In this document: one piece after another, positions 35,912-46,319 of the stretch
Layout of the letters: each line of letters begins with the position of its first letter
How positions within the stretch are numbered: the stretch's first letter is position 1
Assembly (NCBI GenBank): GCA_037349315.1
Contig: JBAIAC010000035.1
Location: 9,748,501-9,812,500, forward strand
Length of the DNA stretch: 64,000 nt
From: Chelydra serpentina
Taxonomy: Eukaryota; Chordata; Testudines; Chelydridae
Direction of reading: 5' to 3'
Translations under genes and position numbers: made by a program
Notes under the pieces: generated by a model
Told to the model about the DNA's origin: nothing
The model's database searches: none
What the model saw: the letters and a program-made list of their open reading frames with translations, nothing else

Positions 35912-36104
35912 TCATCTCTACCTTTATTACAATCCAGCTGGCTATTGCAACATTAGCATGCTGCATTGTAACTTGAGGTTACTTTGGCACAGTTATGTGT
36001 ATTCCCTTTATCCTCTCTTTATAACATTCATATCTGGTGTTAGTATAAGAGAAGATTGGATGTGTATATGATGACAACTGAATTAAGAGAGTAGTAGTAG
36101 GATG

Positions 36105-36232
36105 AAAGGGTGGTCTAGTGGATTGGCCCTACACTAGTATTCAGAAGAAGTGGGTACAAGGACCAGATCAGCTACAGGCTTCTTGACTGACCTCGGGCAA
36201 CTCATTTAATCTATGCTGGACCCCTTTCAGGA
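36105..36232 (+). repeat. MIR (CORE-SINE) fragment
   Basis: GGGTGGTCTAGTGGATTGG (head) through 'CTTGACTGACCTCGGGCAAC' and TCATTTAATC. Diverged but in the right order. Confidence 0.65.
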
Positions 36233-36712
36233 GTTTGATTTGTCTTGCGTACCCCAAGTTTCACCTCACTTTAAAACTACTTGCTTACAAAATCAGACAT
36301 AAAAATACAAAAATGTCACAGCAGACTCTTACTGAAAAATTGCTTATTTTCTCATTTACACCGTATCATTATAAAATAACTCAACTGAAATATAAATATT
36401 GTACTTACATTTCAGTGTATAGTATAGAGAGCAGTATAAACAAGTCATTGCCTGTGTGAAATTTTCATTTGTACTGACTTCGCTAGTGCTTTTTATGGAG
36501 CCTGTTATAAAACTAGGCAAATATCTAGATGAGTGGATGTACCCACTGGAAAACTGCTGCATACCCCCAGGGATACACTTGTCCCTGGTTGAGAACCACC
36601 ACTTTAGAAAGCCTCTGGAGTGGGAGAACAGTAATGTACTGGCAGTGTAAATTCATATCGCCAGGATAATCCTATCCCCAGTTTTGGAGATTACACTCTG
36701 TTTTAGTGGGTG
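36233..36712. other. No feature recognised
   Basis: Unique sequence between the MIR and the hAT-like element. Confidence 0.5.
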
Positions 36713-36722
36713 GGGGAACACT

Positions 36723-37023
36723 CAGTAGCGCAGCCAGGTCCGGAGCGCAGGGGGAGCAGCGCTATAAAAGGCGCCTCCCCCTGTACTCACCCGGCAGCGC
36801 TCGGGGTCTTCGGCGGCACCTCGGCGGCTCACTCCGGGTCTTTGGTGGTACCCGCGCCAAAATGCTGCCGAAGACCCGGAGCGCCGCCGGGTGAGTGCAA
36901 GAAGCGGCGCTTAAAAAGAAGCGGCGCCTTTTTTTAGTGCTGCTAAAAAAAGGCGCCGCTTCCGCCACTTCTGCTCAAGAGGGAGCGGCCGCTCCCCCTG
37001 CTCGCCCCCTGGCTACGCTACTG
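36723..37023. mobile_element. Non-autonomous hAT transposon, 301 bp, hairpin-rich
   Basis: Ends CAGTAGCGCAGCCAGG and, on the minus strand, CAGTAGCGTAGCCAGG (15 of 16 match) are flanked by a perfect 8-bp duplication GGAACACT (36715-36722, 37024-37031). The interior is very GC/CpG-rich and built of nested inverted repeats. The clearest is a perfect 20-bp stem at 36918-36937/36943-36962 with a 5-base loop. Another pairs the CACCCGGC side near 36788 with GCCGGGTGAG near 36888-36897. No transposase. Terminal family distinct from the CAGGGGTCTC elements. Confidence 0.9.
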
Positions 37024-37116
37024 GGAACACTAGCCACAATGCCAGGGCTATGTGCTACCCTTCCCTTTTTGAAAACTGACTTGGCTTCTTTGACATCTGT
37101 CTAATCCAAAGATGGA

Positions 37117-37690
37117 TAGAGCTGGTCAAAACATTTGGAGTGAAACATTTTCCTGTGAGGAAAATGGTTTTCGTCGAAATCAAAATTTTCCTCAGGAAAA
37201 GATCGATTTCAGTTGAATTTTCCCTCAGGAAAATCAGAAAAAAATGTTTTGTTTCAGATAAAGTCAACATTAATTTCTGTGTGCGCATGGCCTACATGGT
37301 TCCTAATGGGAGCTGTAGTTTGGATACGTTATGCTTAGGGTGACCAGACAGCAAGTGTGAAAAATTTGGACGGGGGTGGGGGCCTATACAAGAAAAAGCC
37401 CCAAATATCGGGACTGTCCCTATAAAATCAGGACATCTGGTCACCCTACTTATGCCTCCATTCTCCCCTAACAGGAGCAGGTCCCCAGCCAGAGTATATT
37501 CTTCATGATCAACGGTAGTTTCTCCCTGCCGCTGAGCCACTGCGGTGCATCATGAGAACCCCAAATATTTTGACATTCCTGAACTGGAATTTTTCTGAAC
37601 TTTTCATTCCACAAAAAGTTTTGATATTTCAACTTCTCATCCCAATTCCGGACAAAAGCAAATGTTGAAATACTAACATTTCCCATGAGA
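37117..37690. repeat. AT-rich AAAATTTTC-type element carrying a nested MITE
   Basis: The left end TAGAGCTGGTCAAAACATTT resembles the 10361 element; GAAAATTTTC words fill 37117-37258 and again 37553-37690. The middle contains GGGAGCTGTAGT and GCATCATGAGAAC, and the 37338-37446 MITE lies inside. I read it as one old element later hit by the MITE. The right terminus is unclear. Confidence 0.4.
37338..37446. mobile_element. 109-bp MITE with TA flanks
   Basis: Terminal inverted repeats GGGTGACCAGA / TCTGGTCACCC (11 bp, perfect) with TA outside each end (37336-37337, 37447-37448). A second inverted pair, AAATATCGGGACTGTCCC with TAAAATCAGGACATC, lies inside. Ends and TA duplication fit a Tc1/mariner-style non-autonomous element; the superfamily is inference. 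Confidence 0.8.
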
Positions 37691-37699
37691 TTTTATCTT

Positions 37700-38025
37700 T
37701 TTTTTTAATCGCTTCGAAAGACGTTAAAAGGACTTTACACAAAGAATGGCTTAGCTAACTGTAAAGCTAACAGTCCCCTCTCCCTTATCTTCCCTCATCT
37801 TAGCCCTAGTACTGCACTGCAGTTTAAACACGGACATGAGGCCAAGTCCTCGTGTGGAACCTGAACCCATAAAAAGGGCCACACCGACAATAATAGTGCA
37901 CTGCAAAGGGTCATAGTCATGCGACATGCATTAGTGTCAGTTAGCCATGTAGTTCAAACCCTGTTCGCCACCATGAAAATGTAATCCTAGCCAGAAGGAG
38001 GTTACCAAATTAGGACTCCATGGGA
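37700..38025. other. No feature recognised
   Basis: Unique sequence. Confidence 0.5.
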
Positions 38026-38027
38026 CC

Positions 38028-38530
38028 GGGCTCATTTATAATACGTGCAAATGATTTGGGATGAGAATATCAAACATAAAATATCAAAGTTTGTGGAGGA
38101 TACGAAATTGGAGAGGGAGCAAATAACGAGGAACTGGGGATTTGAACCTTCCAAGGTGCCTAGGCCAGTGAATGGAAAATGCAATTTATGTAGAGAAACA
38201 TGAAATAATAAGTCTAGGGCCAAAAAGCCCAAAACAAACAGATATTATACAGACTGCTGATACATCGGTCTGATGAGTAAAGGGTTTCAGGGGTCACTGC
38301 AGACAAATCTCAGAAGCCTTAAACTCTGCATATGAATAAGATACAAATGGCTAAGAGGAAACCAGGACACAGCAATGGAGGCAGTGAATCGAAATAGGAA
38401 GGAGTGATATCATTTTTGTACCAGGCACATGTATCTAAAATAGTAGGTCCTACATTTACAATGCTGCACAGCCAGAATGACTCCCAGCTTGCAAAGTATT
38501 TAGCATAAAAGAGGGCTACAGTGGTTGAGT
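38028..38530 (+). mobile_element. Old CR1/L2-type LINE remnant (reverse transcriptase)
   Basis: Translation in pieces gives 'ANDLG', then KFVEDTKLE in the place of the catalytic FADDTKLG, and further on an 'NAIYVEKHEIISLG'-like stretch where CR1 has MKFN...K..LGR. Frameshifts and stops are frequent and the second catalytic Asp context is changed (VEDT). Older and more decayed than 32335-33400. Confidence 0.55.
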
Positions 38531-38635
38531 TTATTCTAACCAGAGCTTCAAGACCATCTGATATAACAGATCAAAATTATGAAGGGGAGCTAGTTAAAGT
38601 GAGCAAGATAAACTGGTCACACACTGGTAGAGGAA

Positions 38636-38827
38636 TAAGAGTAAGTAAGGAATTCACATTGAACTGGTTCCAGTCCAAAAACAGTAACCAAGTGAGTCTC
38701 TTGCAGCTAATAATATTGATGCGTATGAGACAGCAAGAGATTTCAATGGAAGTAGAAGGAAGAGGTTGAGACATGCACTAAAAACAATGGGGAAATAGGA
38801 CTGAGACAAGCTTCGCAGATAAAGGTG
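38636..38827. repeat. 192-bp direct repeat, copy 1
   Basis: Matches 41322-41513 over exactly 192 bases with 7 substitutions and no gap (about 96%). It begins TAAGAGTAAGTAAGGAATTC and ends AGCAGATAAAGGTG-like. No TG...CA ends and no flanking target duplication were found at either copy. Confidence 0.95.
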
Positions 38828-38941
38828 TGTTAAGCGCAAGGGCCTTTTCCTGATCTTCTTGTTTCATGATCACCCCACATACTCTCTCTAATACAACGCA
38901 ATCAAATAATGACAGCGCGTCTTAATCTAGCAAAGGAATAT

Positions 38942-39010
38942 CTGCTTTTCTCAGTGATAATGACAAAGGAACCCACTGCTTTTCTCAGTGATAATGACAA
39001 AGGAACCCAC
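38942..39010. repeat. Tandem duplication, 34-bp unit x 2
   Basis: CTGCTTTTCTCAGTGATAAT and the following 14 bases are repeated immediately without a mismatch. Confidence 0.95.
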
Positions 39011-41321
39011 TCTATATAACACACATACAAAATGCACAGAAGGGACACACTTCTTCATAAATATCTTGCATCTACTAAGCTATCATTTTCATCACTACAT
39101 CTAGTCCCAACTACCCACAATTGAATAGGCAATCAGAAAAGACATTACACAGTGTGGAACACCTGCTAGTAAAAAAAATCATGAAAGATAGAAGTGGCTC
39201 AGACCCTGCCGGAGTGCAGGAGGCTTAGGTAGATGACATTTGCTTAACTACTAATGAGTCATTCCTTATGTTCGGTTTTGCCTTTGACTAATCAGCAGTT
39301 AAAGCCAAAAGTCATCAGCCCCAATGCAGCTCAAGAAAAGCTTTAACTAAAACAGGTTTCCCAGCCTACATAGTACAACAGGAACTTTAAAGCTTATACC
39401 TGCCAATAGCCTAGGAATGAAATCCCAGTAGATTGCAGATTTGCACAACAGATTTGCAAGCATATGTATTCTTAAGGTGAAGGCATTACGGCTAAAACAT
39501 TAAAAACTATGAAAGAACTTACAGGCATCTACAGGCAGGTGATCAGTCCTTTAAACTCTACCAAGTGGTTTTTCTTTGGTCCCAGTTCATAACAGCTTCA
39601 AGCACATCCATCAGTCTAACGGATGGGGAGGGAGAGCAATTGCATTCAACTCCTCCTAGATATTTCCCAGGAAATCCACTTCCCACGTATTGTCCCAAAC
39701 GTTTATTCTAGTCTGCCTCTGTATTTGAAATAGTCCTTGATCACCTCGGCCCACAATACTACATTAACTTTTGCATTGAATACAATGGACTCCAAAGATA
39801 ATTAAACTTAATTCAATAATATTTACCAAAGATATTGCAGGAAATTGCCATTTCTGTAACAGTGGGTCGTTGCTGACACTGCAGGAAGTAAGAATATTCC
39901 TGAAGGCACCTGTGTCAGAAGAAGGGAGACATTAGCGAGGAAGGGTTGTGGAGAAGGCCAAAATCCAGACATGAGGTGCTGGGAGAGCAGGAAGACAGAC
40001 CCTCAGGGAGGAGGGACTGTGCCCAGTTTGAGAGTGGGGTGAAAGAAAGGAATGTTCAAGAGAGTACAAGTCCTCATCAAGGAGCCCACTTGAAATTGGG
40101 ATGAAGACTTTGTAGGTCTGAGTTCCATTTTGAAAGACTCGGAGCAGGACTTAACAAATTGGAACCCAAAACGGGACAGTTTTCACTGTCACTATATGGA
40201 CAGTGTGAACTTGTTAAAGGGATGCTGAGTGAAGGGGAAGCTGAGGCAGGCCTCAGCAGAGCCATGGTTAGCCAGCAGGGGGCATTACAGGGTTGGCATG
40301 CCTCTTGACAAGCTCATTGGTAGTGACCTGAGGCATCCAGTCGCCCAGTAATGCTAACTTAAGAAGTGATTCAATCTGTTTAGCTAAAAAAAAAAACAGA
40401 AAGAGTTGGGCAACCTTAACTAAAGACAACATTACCAGCTCCAACTCTAATTATCTCTCACACACAGATAATGTTAGAAGAATGCTAAGGCTGTAAAGTC
40501 AAGACAGGACATTCCAGAATGAGGGCTGCCTTTGCACCCTTAATTAATTCTTCTCTTCTCTGGGTCTTCATTAGGAGCACACTGACGTCTTTAGTTGACA
40601 GGATCACCTTCTGCTTTTCCCCACATGGGTGGCAGCAGGGCGTCCTACCCAGGACCTTCATACCTGCAGCATATACTTCTTCCATGGCAGGTGAAGAAGT
40701 AATTGGCACAAAGAGCTCCTGGGAGGCAGGTTGTGTAGGATGGCCAGTGAGAACCCGAGGGTCATTAAGGCTGTGCAGTCTTGTGGGAGCGTCCCCCACC
40801 TTCCCCGTCCCACCCCATCCCCTCCATCAAACTCTCTATTCTGCCCCATCCCTTTCCAGTCCCTGCATTCCATTTTTGCCCATTTTCAGCCCTTGCGCTA
40901 TTCGCTCCCCCTTCCCAGCCCCTCCTCACTCTGCCCCCTCACATACCTTCCTATCTGTTTATTGCCACTGCTGCCTCCTTGCCAGGCCACACACCAGAGG
41001 GGGGACAGTACGGTAGAAGGCAGAGACAGGCCACGCGGCTGTCTGCAGAGCAGGCCCCACAGTGGCGTCTGGCAGCCAAGAGAAGCTAGTACAGCTCTTT
41101 CCCACAGCCCAGGTGGAGGTATGGCGACCCAGCTAGGTGGTTGGCAGTCCTGCAAGTGCAGTATATCAAAAGGGTAGTTCTCTCTCCCTTCATCTGTCTC
41201 TCTCTTTCTCTGTCTCTGATTTTCTGTAAATTGAACGGATTTGGACATATTCCCGCTGAATTGGTGCATTGGTGTTGTCTGATGTGAACTTGGTGATGGG
41301 GATACATTACTGATCAGTGCG
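39011..41321. other. Interval between the direct repeats, no gene supported
   Basis: From 40.5 to 41.1 kb GC rises and ORFs of 148-165 codons open in several frames on both strands at once, which is compositional. I see no LTR-retroelement protein motif, no terminal repeats and no exon-like unit. Confidence 0.45.
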
Positions 41322-41513
41322 TAAGAGTAAGTAAGGAATTCACATTGAATTGGTTCCAGTCCAAAAACAGTAACCAAGTGAGTCTCTTGCAGCTAATAAT
41401 ATCAATGCGTATGAGACAGCAAGAGATTTCAATGAAAGTAGAAGGAAGCGGTTGAGACATGCACTAAAAACAATGGGAAAATAGGACTGAGACAAGCTTA
41501 GCAGATAAAGGTG
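41322..41513. repeat. 192-bp direct repeat, copy 2
   Basis: See copy 1 at 38636-38827. The sequence 3' of this copy includes CTGAATAAAGGAG (AATAAA at about 41604), which is not present after copy 1. Confidence 0.95.
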
Positions 41514-42195
41514 ATTTGTGGCTTTTACATATTTATCACTGTATCTGTGGAAGTTGTAATGTATCACTTTTGATCTGCCTGTTGCACCCTAGGATCTCTT
41601 GCTGAATAAAGGAGTTTTGCTTTGCTAGCAGACTCACACATAAGGAAAATAAAACGTTATTGGGTGCTGAAACATCACATGTCTATCACTTTGGGCAGCA
41701 GTGGGCAAATTGAGCAGAAATATCTTTTTGCTGCTATACAACATAGAACAATAATCTTTATATTTAATTTAAATGCAGCCAATTCGAATTTTTCTCCCAT
41801 TTTCTTTTTTCCTGTGCTCTTCATCTGTGAGGGTTCGTTTCCCCAGAAGCCGCTATGCTCTGAAACACAAGTTAAACCAGGAGTCAAACAAAATAAAAAA
41901 GCTGACGCTACATGTACTGCTATGCCCTCTACTCTGACAGGTATTTCTGATCTGACAGTCAAAAGCCTTGGAAGATATCTATGATGTTACCGATATTTCA
42001 CGGTTACTATGAAGAACTTCAGAAGGATCCTGCAGAAGAGTATCATTTTATTAGCATTTAATGTCATCCTGCAAAGTCCAGTTGTACAGCAAGAAGGACC
42101 GCTGACTACTACACTCTCGGCACCGTACAAACTGTGAAAAGACCAAGAAAAGCTGTTGCAGAGATAGCAATCGGAACGAACTTGCTGCAGCAGCT
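41514..42195. other. No feature recognised
   Basis: Contains an AATAAA-bearing stretch near 41.6 kb and a 120-codon ORF (41622-41984) with no recognisable domain. Confidence 0.45.
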
Positions 42196-42199
42196 GTGC

Positions 42200-43010
42200 A
42201 TGTCAGAAAGATGAATTCAGACTGGAACGACTAGAGAGAAGGGCTAGTAGACTCTCCATTCCCTTGATCCTCCTATCTTACGAGAGGAGATTAAAAGAGC
42301 TTAGTTTCATTAGCCTTGCAAAACGAAGGCTAAGAAGGGATATATGATACATAAGGAGGGAAAGCATCAATACATCAGAAGGGTAAACACCAAAGAAGGG
42401 AAAAGAGCTATTTCATCTAAAAAACAACGGTGGAAGAACAAATGGGTATAAACAGTCCAAGAATACATTTAGGATGGCATCTGGTTTCTAACCATCAGAG
42501 GAGTGAGGTTCTAGAACAGGGGTCTCAAACTCAAATTACCACGAGGGCCGCATGAGGACTAGTGCATTGGCCCGAGGGTCGCATCACTGACTCCCGCCCC
42601 CTCGCTGCCCCGGCCCCACCCACACTCCACCCCTTCCATTAGGCCCCGCCCCTTCTCCGCCTCCTCCCCATAGCGCGTTGGTCCCCGCTCCTCCCCGCTC
42701 CCTCCCAGAAACCACGAAGCCGCCAGACAGCTGTTCTGGCAGCGGAACTTCAGAAAGTAACTCGGAGGGGGGGGGCTCGCGGGGAGCCCGGCGGGCCACA
42801 GGGAAGCACTCTGTGGGCCGCGTGTTTGAGACCCCTGTTCTAGAACTACCTCCCAACAGAAGTAGCAGGGGTGAAAAATGACCTAACTAGCTTTAAAGAT
42901 GTAGCTTGATAAATTTATTAACAGAATAATATGACGGGGTTGCCTGTGATAGCCGGGGACTGGAGTTGATAACCCAAAAGGTCCCTCCCAGTCCAATGTC
43001 CTGTGTTCCT
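42200..43010 (+). mobile_element. CR1 LINE 3' part, split by a hAT insertion
   Basis: Upstream of the insertion the translated text includes YERRLKEL then SFISLAKRRLRRD, aligning with YEGRLKKL/LFSLAKRRLRGD of the CR1 at 32.3 kb. Downstream, 'LPTEVAGVKNDLTSFKD' continues the ORF2 tail and GGGACTGGAGTTGATAACCC-GGTCCCTCCCAGT matches the CR1 3' UTR. The hAT at 42517-42837 sits between. A diverged CR1 subfamily; coding is broken by stops. Confidence 0.8.
42517..42837. mobile_element. Non-autonomous hAT transposon, 321 bp, nested in CR1
   Basis: Perfect 14-bp terminal repeats CAGGGGTCTCAAAC / GTTTGAGACCCCTG and a perfect 8-bp duplication TTCTAGAA (42509-42516, 42838-42845). The interior is GC-rich with C-rich tracts at 42.59-42.70 kb. 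ORFs in it are compositional; no transposase motif. Confidence 0.93.
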
Positions 43011-43083
43011 ACGTCAGCTCTGGAAGTTACAGTGCAGCTAATTCCATCCTGAACAATCCCTGGTCTCTGTGATAAATTAATAC

Positions 43084-43385
43084 AGTCACTGATAGTGTTT
43101 TAGGATTTATCTGCACATAAACTGAAACCAAAATAGCCACATTGTTTTGAATTCACCCCTTTAGTTATTTTGGTGTGTGGACTCACTTATTTCAGATTTA
43201 ATTACCTATTTTCAGACAACTCAAGTTTACTTTTTACTGACTTAAATTATATTGAATTAGGGCTCTCTTCATCCAAAATACGGGATTGCACACAGAGACA
43301 TGCACTGAAATAACAAAAGGTGTGAAGTAAAACCAATCTGATTAGTCCAATTTCCATGTAGACAAAGCTCGACAGTTTTATAAAG
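43084..43385. mobile_element. Probable DNA-transposon remnant
   Basis: The left TAGGATTTATCTGCACAT and the right ATGTAGACAAAGCTC recall the '(T)GTCTACACA' ends of turtle DNA transposons, and the interior carries repeated TAATTACC/ACTTAAATTATATTG words. Ends are decayed and no target duplication is visible. Confidence 0.35.
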
Positions 43386-43389
43386 ATAG

Positions 43390-44300
43390 GGCAATGTAAT
43401 TGAGTCTGTTATGACAGATTTTGGAAAAACCCACCAAATAACTGACTGCTGACATCACAAAATCAACCACTGATTTTTCTGTCACATATGCACATCTGTT
43501 CTTGTGTCACTGTTGATCCACTGGCAGAAGAACACACCACATGTTATTTATCTTGTGGTGGAGAGGATCCATTAGAGAGACAAAGTGAACAGGACAATGA
43601 TGAAGCAACATGCTTGCCTTCAGCCAGGTCTCCATCTCTAATTTCTGTGCATTCTTCCAACCGCCCCTCCTCTTACCACCAGTTTTAATTTCACAGTTTA
43701 GTTAAACTCCTCTTAGAGTTACAGGTTCAATGAGGTTACCGACCTGGCCAATTTCATTACCGCTGTGATGAATAGCTTGAGTCTGGAATAACAAATATAA
43801 ACAGAGGGAAGGTTGCTTGTCACAAGAATTCTTTTCTGCTCTGGTGTGAATAGTGGGCCATTGGCCATTCAGAATTGAAAGGTGACAGCCACCTGTGTCA
43901 GGTGTGTTTAAAGTTTGCATTGACTGCAGCCCACCAATATTTGCATGATGGATAGATTGCTTTTAGTCAATAATTTATTTCTGACACAGAGAATAGAAAG
44001 GAAAAGCAGTTTGTTCTTTCAGAGACAGCTTTTGTTTTCCACTGTGATTAGCCAGCTGCCAATTCTTTGTGGCGTCTATTCAAGGCACCAACTGTCCTAG
44101 AACTTTACTGACTTTTCTAACATTCCTCCTGCTCCATAAAAACTCTGCTCCTTGACAAATAGATTTATTGAACCAAACTCTTCCCTTTTGCAGCAATACT
44201 GACCTCCCTGGCATTACATTAGGGACGAATTTGGTCCATTGTGCTCAACTTTAATTCTCCATGTTGTAAGATTTTAAGATCCACTCAGCTCAATACAATA
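43390..44300. other. No feature recognised
   Basis: Unique sequence; ORFs below 75 codons. Confidence 0.5.
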
Positions 44301-44307
44301 CAGTTTA

Positions 44308-44465
44308 TGGCTTGTCTACACAGAGCAGCAATGCACACTACAGGGGTGTGATTTCTGAAGCACGCTAACCTGTTGCACATTAATTGGTTCGTGTAGATCC
44401 TGCTGGGACAAGTTAAAAGTTCCCTAATGTGCTTTAACCTAGTGCTGTGCCTGGATTACAATTCA
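44308..44465. mobile_element. DNA-transposon left end fragment
   Basis: GGCTTGTCTACACAGAGC, then 'AGGGGTGTGATTTCTGAAGC' and TTCGTGTAGATCCTGCTGGG form a recognisable text of a dispersed reptile DNA transposon. Only the left part is present. Confidence 0.45.
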
Positions 44466-44475
44466 GGCTGTATGG

Positions 44476-44555
44476 CAGGGGTAGTCAATTATTTTTTGGC
44501 ATGGTACAAATTTCTTGGTCAAGGTATAGTCAAGGTCCAGATTCCAGAGAAAATA
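44476..44555. mobile_element. Truncated hAT-like left end
   Basis: CAGGGGTAGTCAATTATTTT then TTGGTCAAGGTATAGTC, a CAGGGG-type hAT start. It runs into an ATT-rich simple stretch (44552-44593) with no right end. Confidence 0.45.
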
Positions 44556-44559
44556 ACAA

Positions 44560-45755
44560 TAATAATAATAATTAATTAATAAGTAAATAATAAGATTTCA
44601 GGGTTAGGGGGACTGTATTAACCTCTGTGTGGAACTGCCTCCACTCTAGGAAACCCTCCAAAAAGGGGGCTCCATGGGCTGCTATAAGTAGAGAAAGCAA
44701 TGACAGCATGGTTTTATTCGGGCTGCCAGGGAAAGCTGTAGAGGATGCGCAGGGCCAATGTAGAGGCACAGGACTTCTGCTCAGATGTCCCAGTCATTTT
44801 GCCAGTGATGGCCTGCACCCTTGGGGGATCTATAGGGTATAACATAACATGTAGCCCCCATTCCCTGCAGGAAAACATCTGGGGAAGTTTGGGGTCCACA
44901 TCTGAACTCGTCTACCTCTCCACTGGGTCAGACCTAAACTCCAGATACTAACACCCTCAAAGCCTGGGTAAATTTGGATCCTCTGTGTTGAAACTTGGCA
45001 GCTGAGGGCCATGCCTTGCTGAAATGTAAATGCGGATCAAATTCAGTCCTCACATGCACCAGTACAAACCCGCTGCTTCAATAGGCTTCCACTGGGTGTT
45101 GCTGAGGGCAGAATGTATGTTCAGTGGGCTTTGCAGGGATAGAACAGCATAGAATTTGCCTCCACCGTGTCTGAATTGTACAAGCATTATCAGTAAGCAA
45201 AGGTCAGATGAGTGCAGCATTTCAGTGCCGAAAACAAATATGGAATTGAGAAACATCCCACTTTGCTTATACAAGGATGAGCCGCATGGCAAAAAAATAA
45301 TTCTGCTGCTTGTGTCTGGTTTACTCAAAAGATTACTGGTTGGTAGCCAATATTTTGTTGCTTTTTCCCTGAACAGTGAGCAAACTATGGAACAAACTAT
45401 GGCTACCCTATACACTGATCTCCCCCAATGAACCTGCTTGTTGTACCTATACATGCCTTAATTGAAACTCTCTTAATATATAAGACCGATAAGAAAGGGA
45501 TAGTCCTGAAAAACTACATTTAAAACCAGTTTGAAACTAGCCAAAAATGTTTTTTATGACTCATACCCTGCATGGGTGGGTAGCTATAAATTATGTACAG
45601 AGGAGTTTTCTCTCTTTTTATTTCTTTTTTTTCTTCTTCCTTTATAACTGATGTAAAATTACGATTTTGACAATTGTTGGGTGGTGGGGGAGGGAGCTTA
45701 GTAAAAAGTCCTCATTGTATCCAGTAATTGTTTAAAATTCAAACAGCCCTGATAG
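44560..45755. other. No feature recognised
   Basis: ORFs of 65-134 codons overlap on both strands without recognisable domains. No repeat family identified. Confidence 0.45.
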
Positions 45756-45756
45756 G

Positions 45757-45828
45757 GTGTGATCTAATGCCCATTAACATCGATGGACCGACCCCCATAG
45801 ATTTCAATGGGAATCAAATTGGGCCCAT
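45757..45828. mobile_element. Palindromic MITE-like element
   Basis: GTGTGATCTAATGCCCATTA on the left mirrors GGGCCCAATTTGATTCCC (minus strand of the right end), with a CATAGATTTCAATGGGA centre. Diverged; no clear target duplication. Confidence 0.4.
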
Positions 45829-45929
45829 AAGAAGAAGAAAAATCATGAGTAGGATAGCAATTCACCAGCAATCTCATGCCTGAAGGGGATCTTGGAGGAC
45901 ATCACTAACAGCTCCGAGGATGAAAATAA

Positions 45930-45944
45930 ACTAAAGAAAATCAG
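45930..45944. repeat. Target-site duplication, left copy
   Basis: ACTAAAGAAAATCAG recurs exactly at 46081-46095. Confidence 0.9.
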
Positions 45945-46080
45945 TTTCCACTCCTTGCATCCGAAGAAATGGGTATTCACCCACGAAAGCTTATGCTTCA
46001 ATACCTCTGTTAGTCTATAAGGTGCCACAGGACCCTTTGTCGCTTCTACAGATCCAGACTAACACGGCTACCCCTCTGAT
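45945..46080 (+). mobile_element. Retroposon of the 'AAGCTTATGC' family, 136 bp
   Basis: Begins TTTCCACTCCTTGCATCCGA, contains CACGAAAGCTTATGC and 'GTTAGTCTATAAGGTGCCAC', and ends CTACAGATCCAGACTAACAC then GGCTACCCCTCTGAT. A perfect 15-bp direct repeat flanks it. With the copies at 12486 and 34419 it shares the right-hand end while the left end varies, as in 5'-truncated target-primed insertions. The source RNA and partner LINE are unknown to me. Confidence 0.88.
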
Positions 46081-46095
46081 ACTAAAGAAAATCAG
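46081..46095. repeat. Target-site duplication, right copy
   Basis: Exact match to 45930-45944. Confidence 0.9.
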
Positions 46096-46126
46096 GAAAT
46101 CCTTAAGTATACTTTGTTTTAAATAA

Positions 46127-46317
46127 GGCCTGATCCTGCAAACACCTATTTAGCAGGCTTCACTGGGATTACTCCACTCAGTGGTAAAACCTCAATTTTG
46201 CAAACTCTAGTGCACATGCTTAACAATGTTCGTGCGTGGGGGAATCCCACAGAAATCAATGGGGCCGCTCAGCTGCTTAAAGTTAAGCATATGTTTACGT
46301 GTTTGTAGGATCAGGCC
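46127..46317. mobile_element. Palindromic MITE, 191 bp
   Basis: Terminal repeats GGCCTGATCCTGCAAACAC and, on the minus strand, GGCCTGATCCTACAAACAC (18 of 19). The longest well-ended member of the 'GGCCTGATCC' family here, with an inner TTAAAGTTAAGCATATG arm. Flanks TAA/AGA do not give a clean duplication. Confidence 0.75.
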
Positions 46318-46319
46318 AG

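Noticed and set aside
40519..41377. Overlapping ORFs of 148-165 codons on both strands
   Set aside because: Several frames are open at once in a C-rich stretch, giving Pro/Ser-rich nonsense on one strand and Gly/Arg-rich on the other. Compositional.
38636..41513. 5' and 3' LTRs of one retroelement
   Set aside because: The 192-bp repeats lack TG...CA ends, target duplications, primer-binding site and polypurine tract, and no gag/pol text lies between them.
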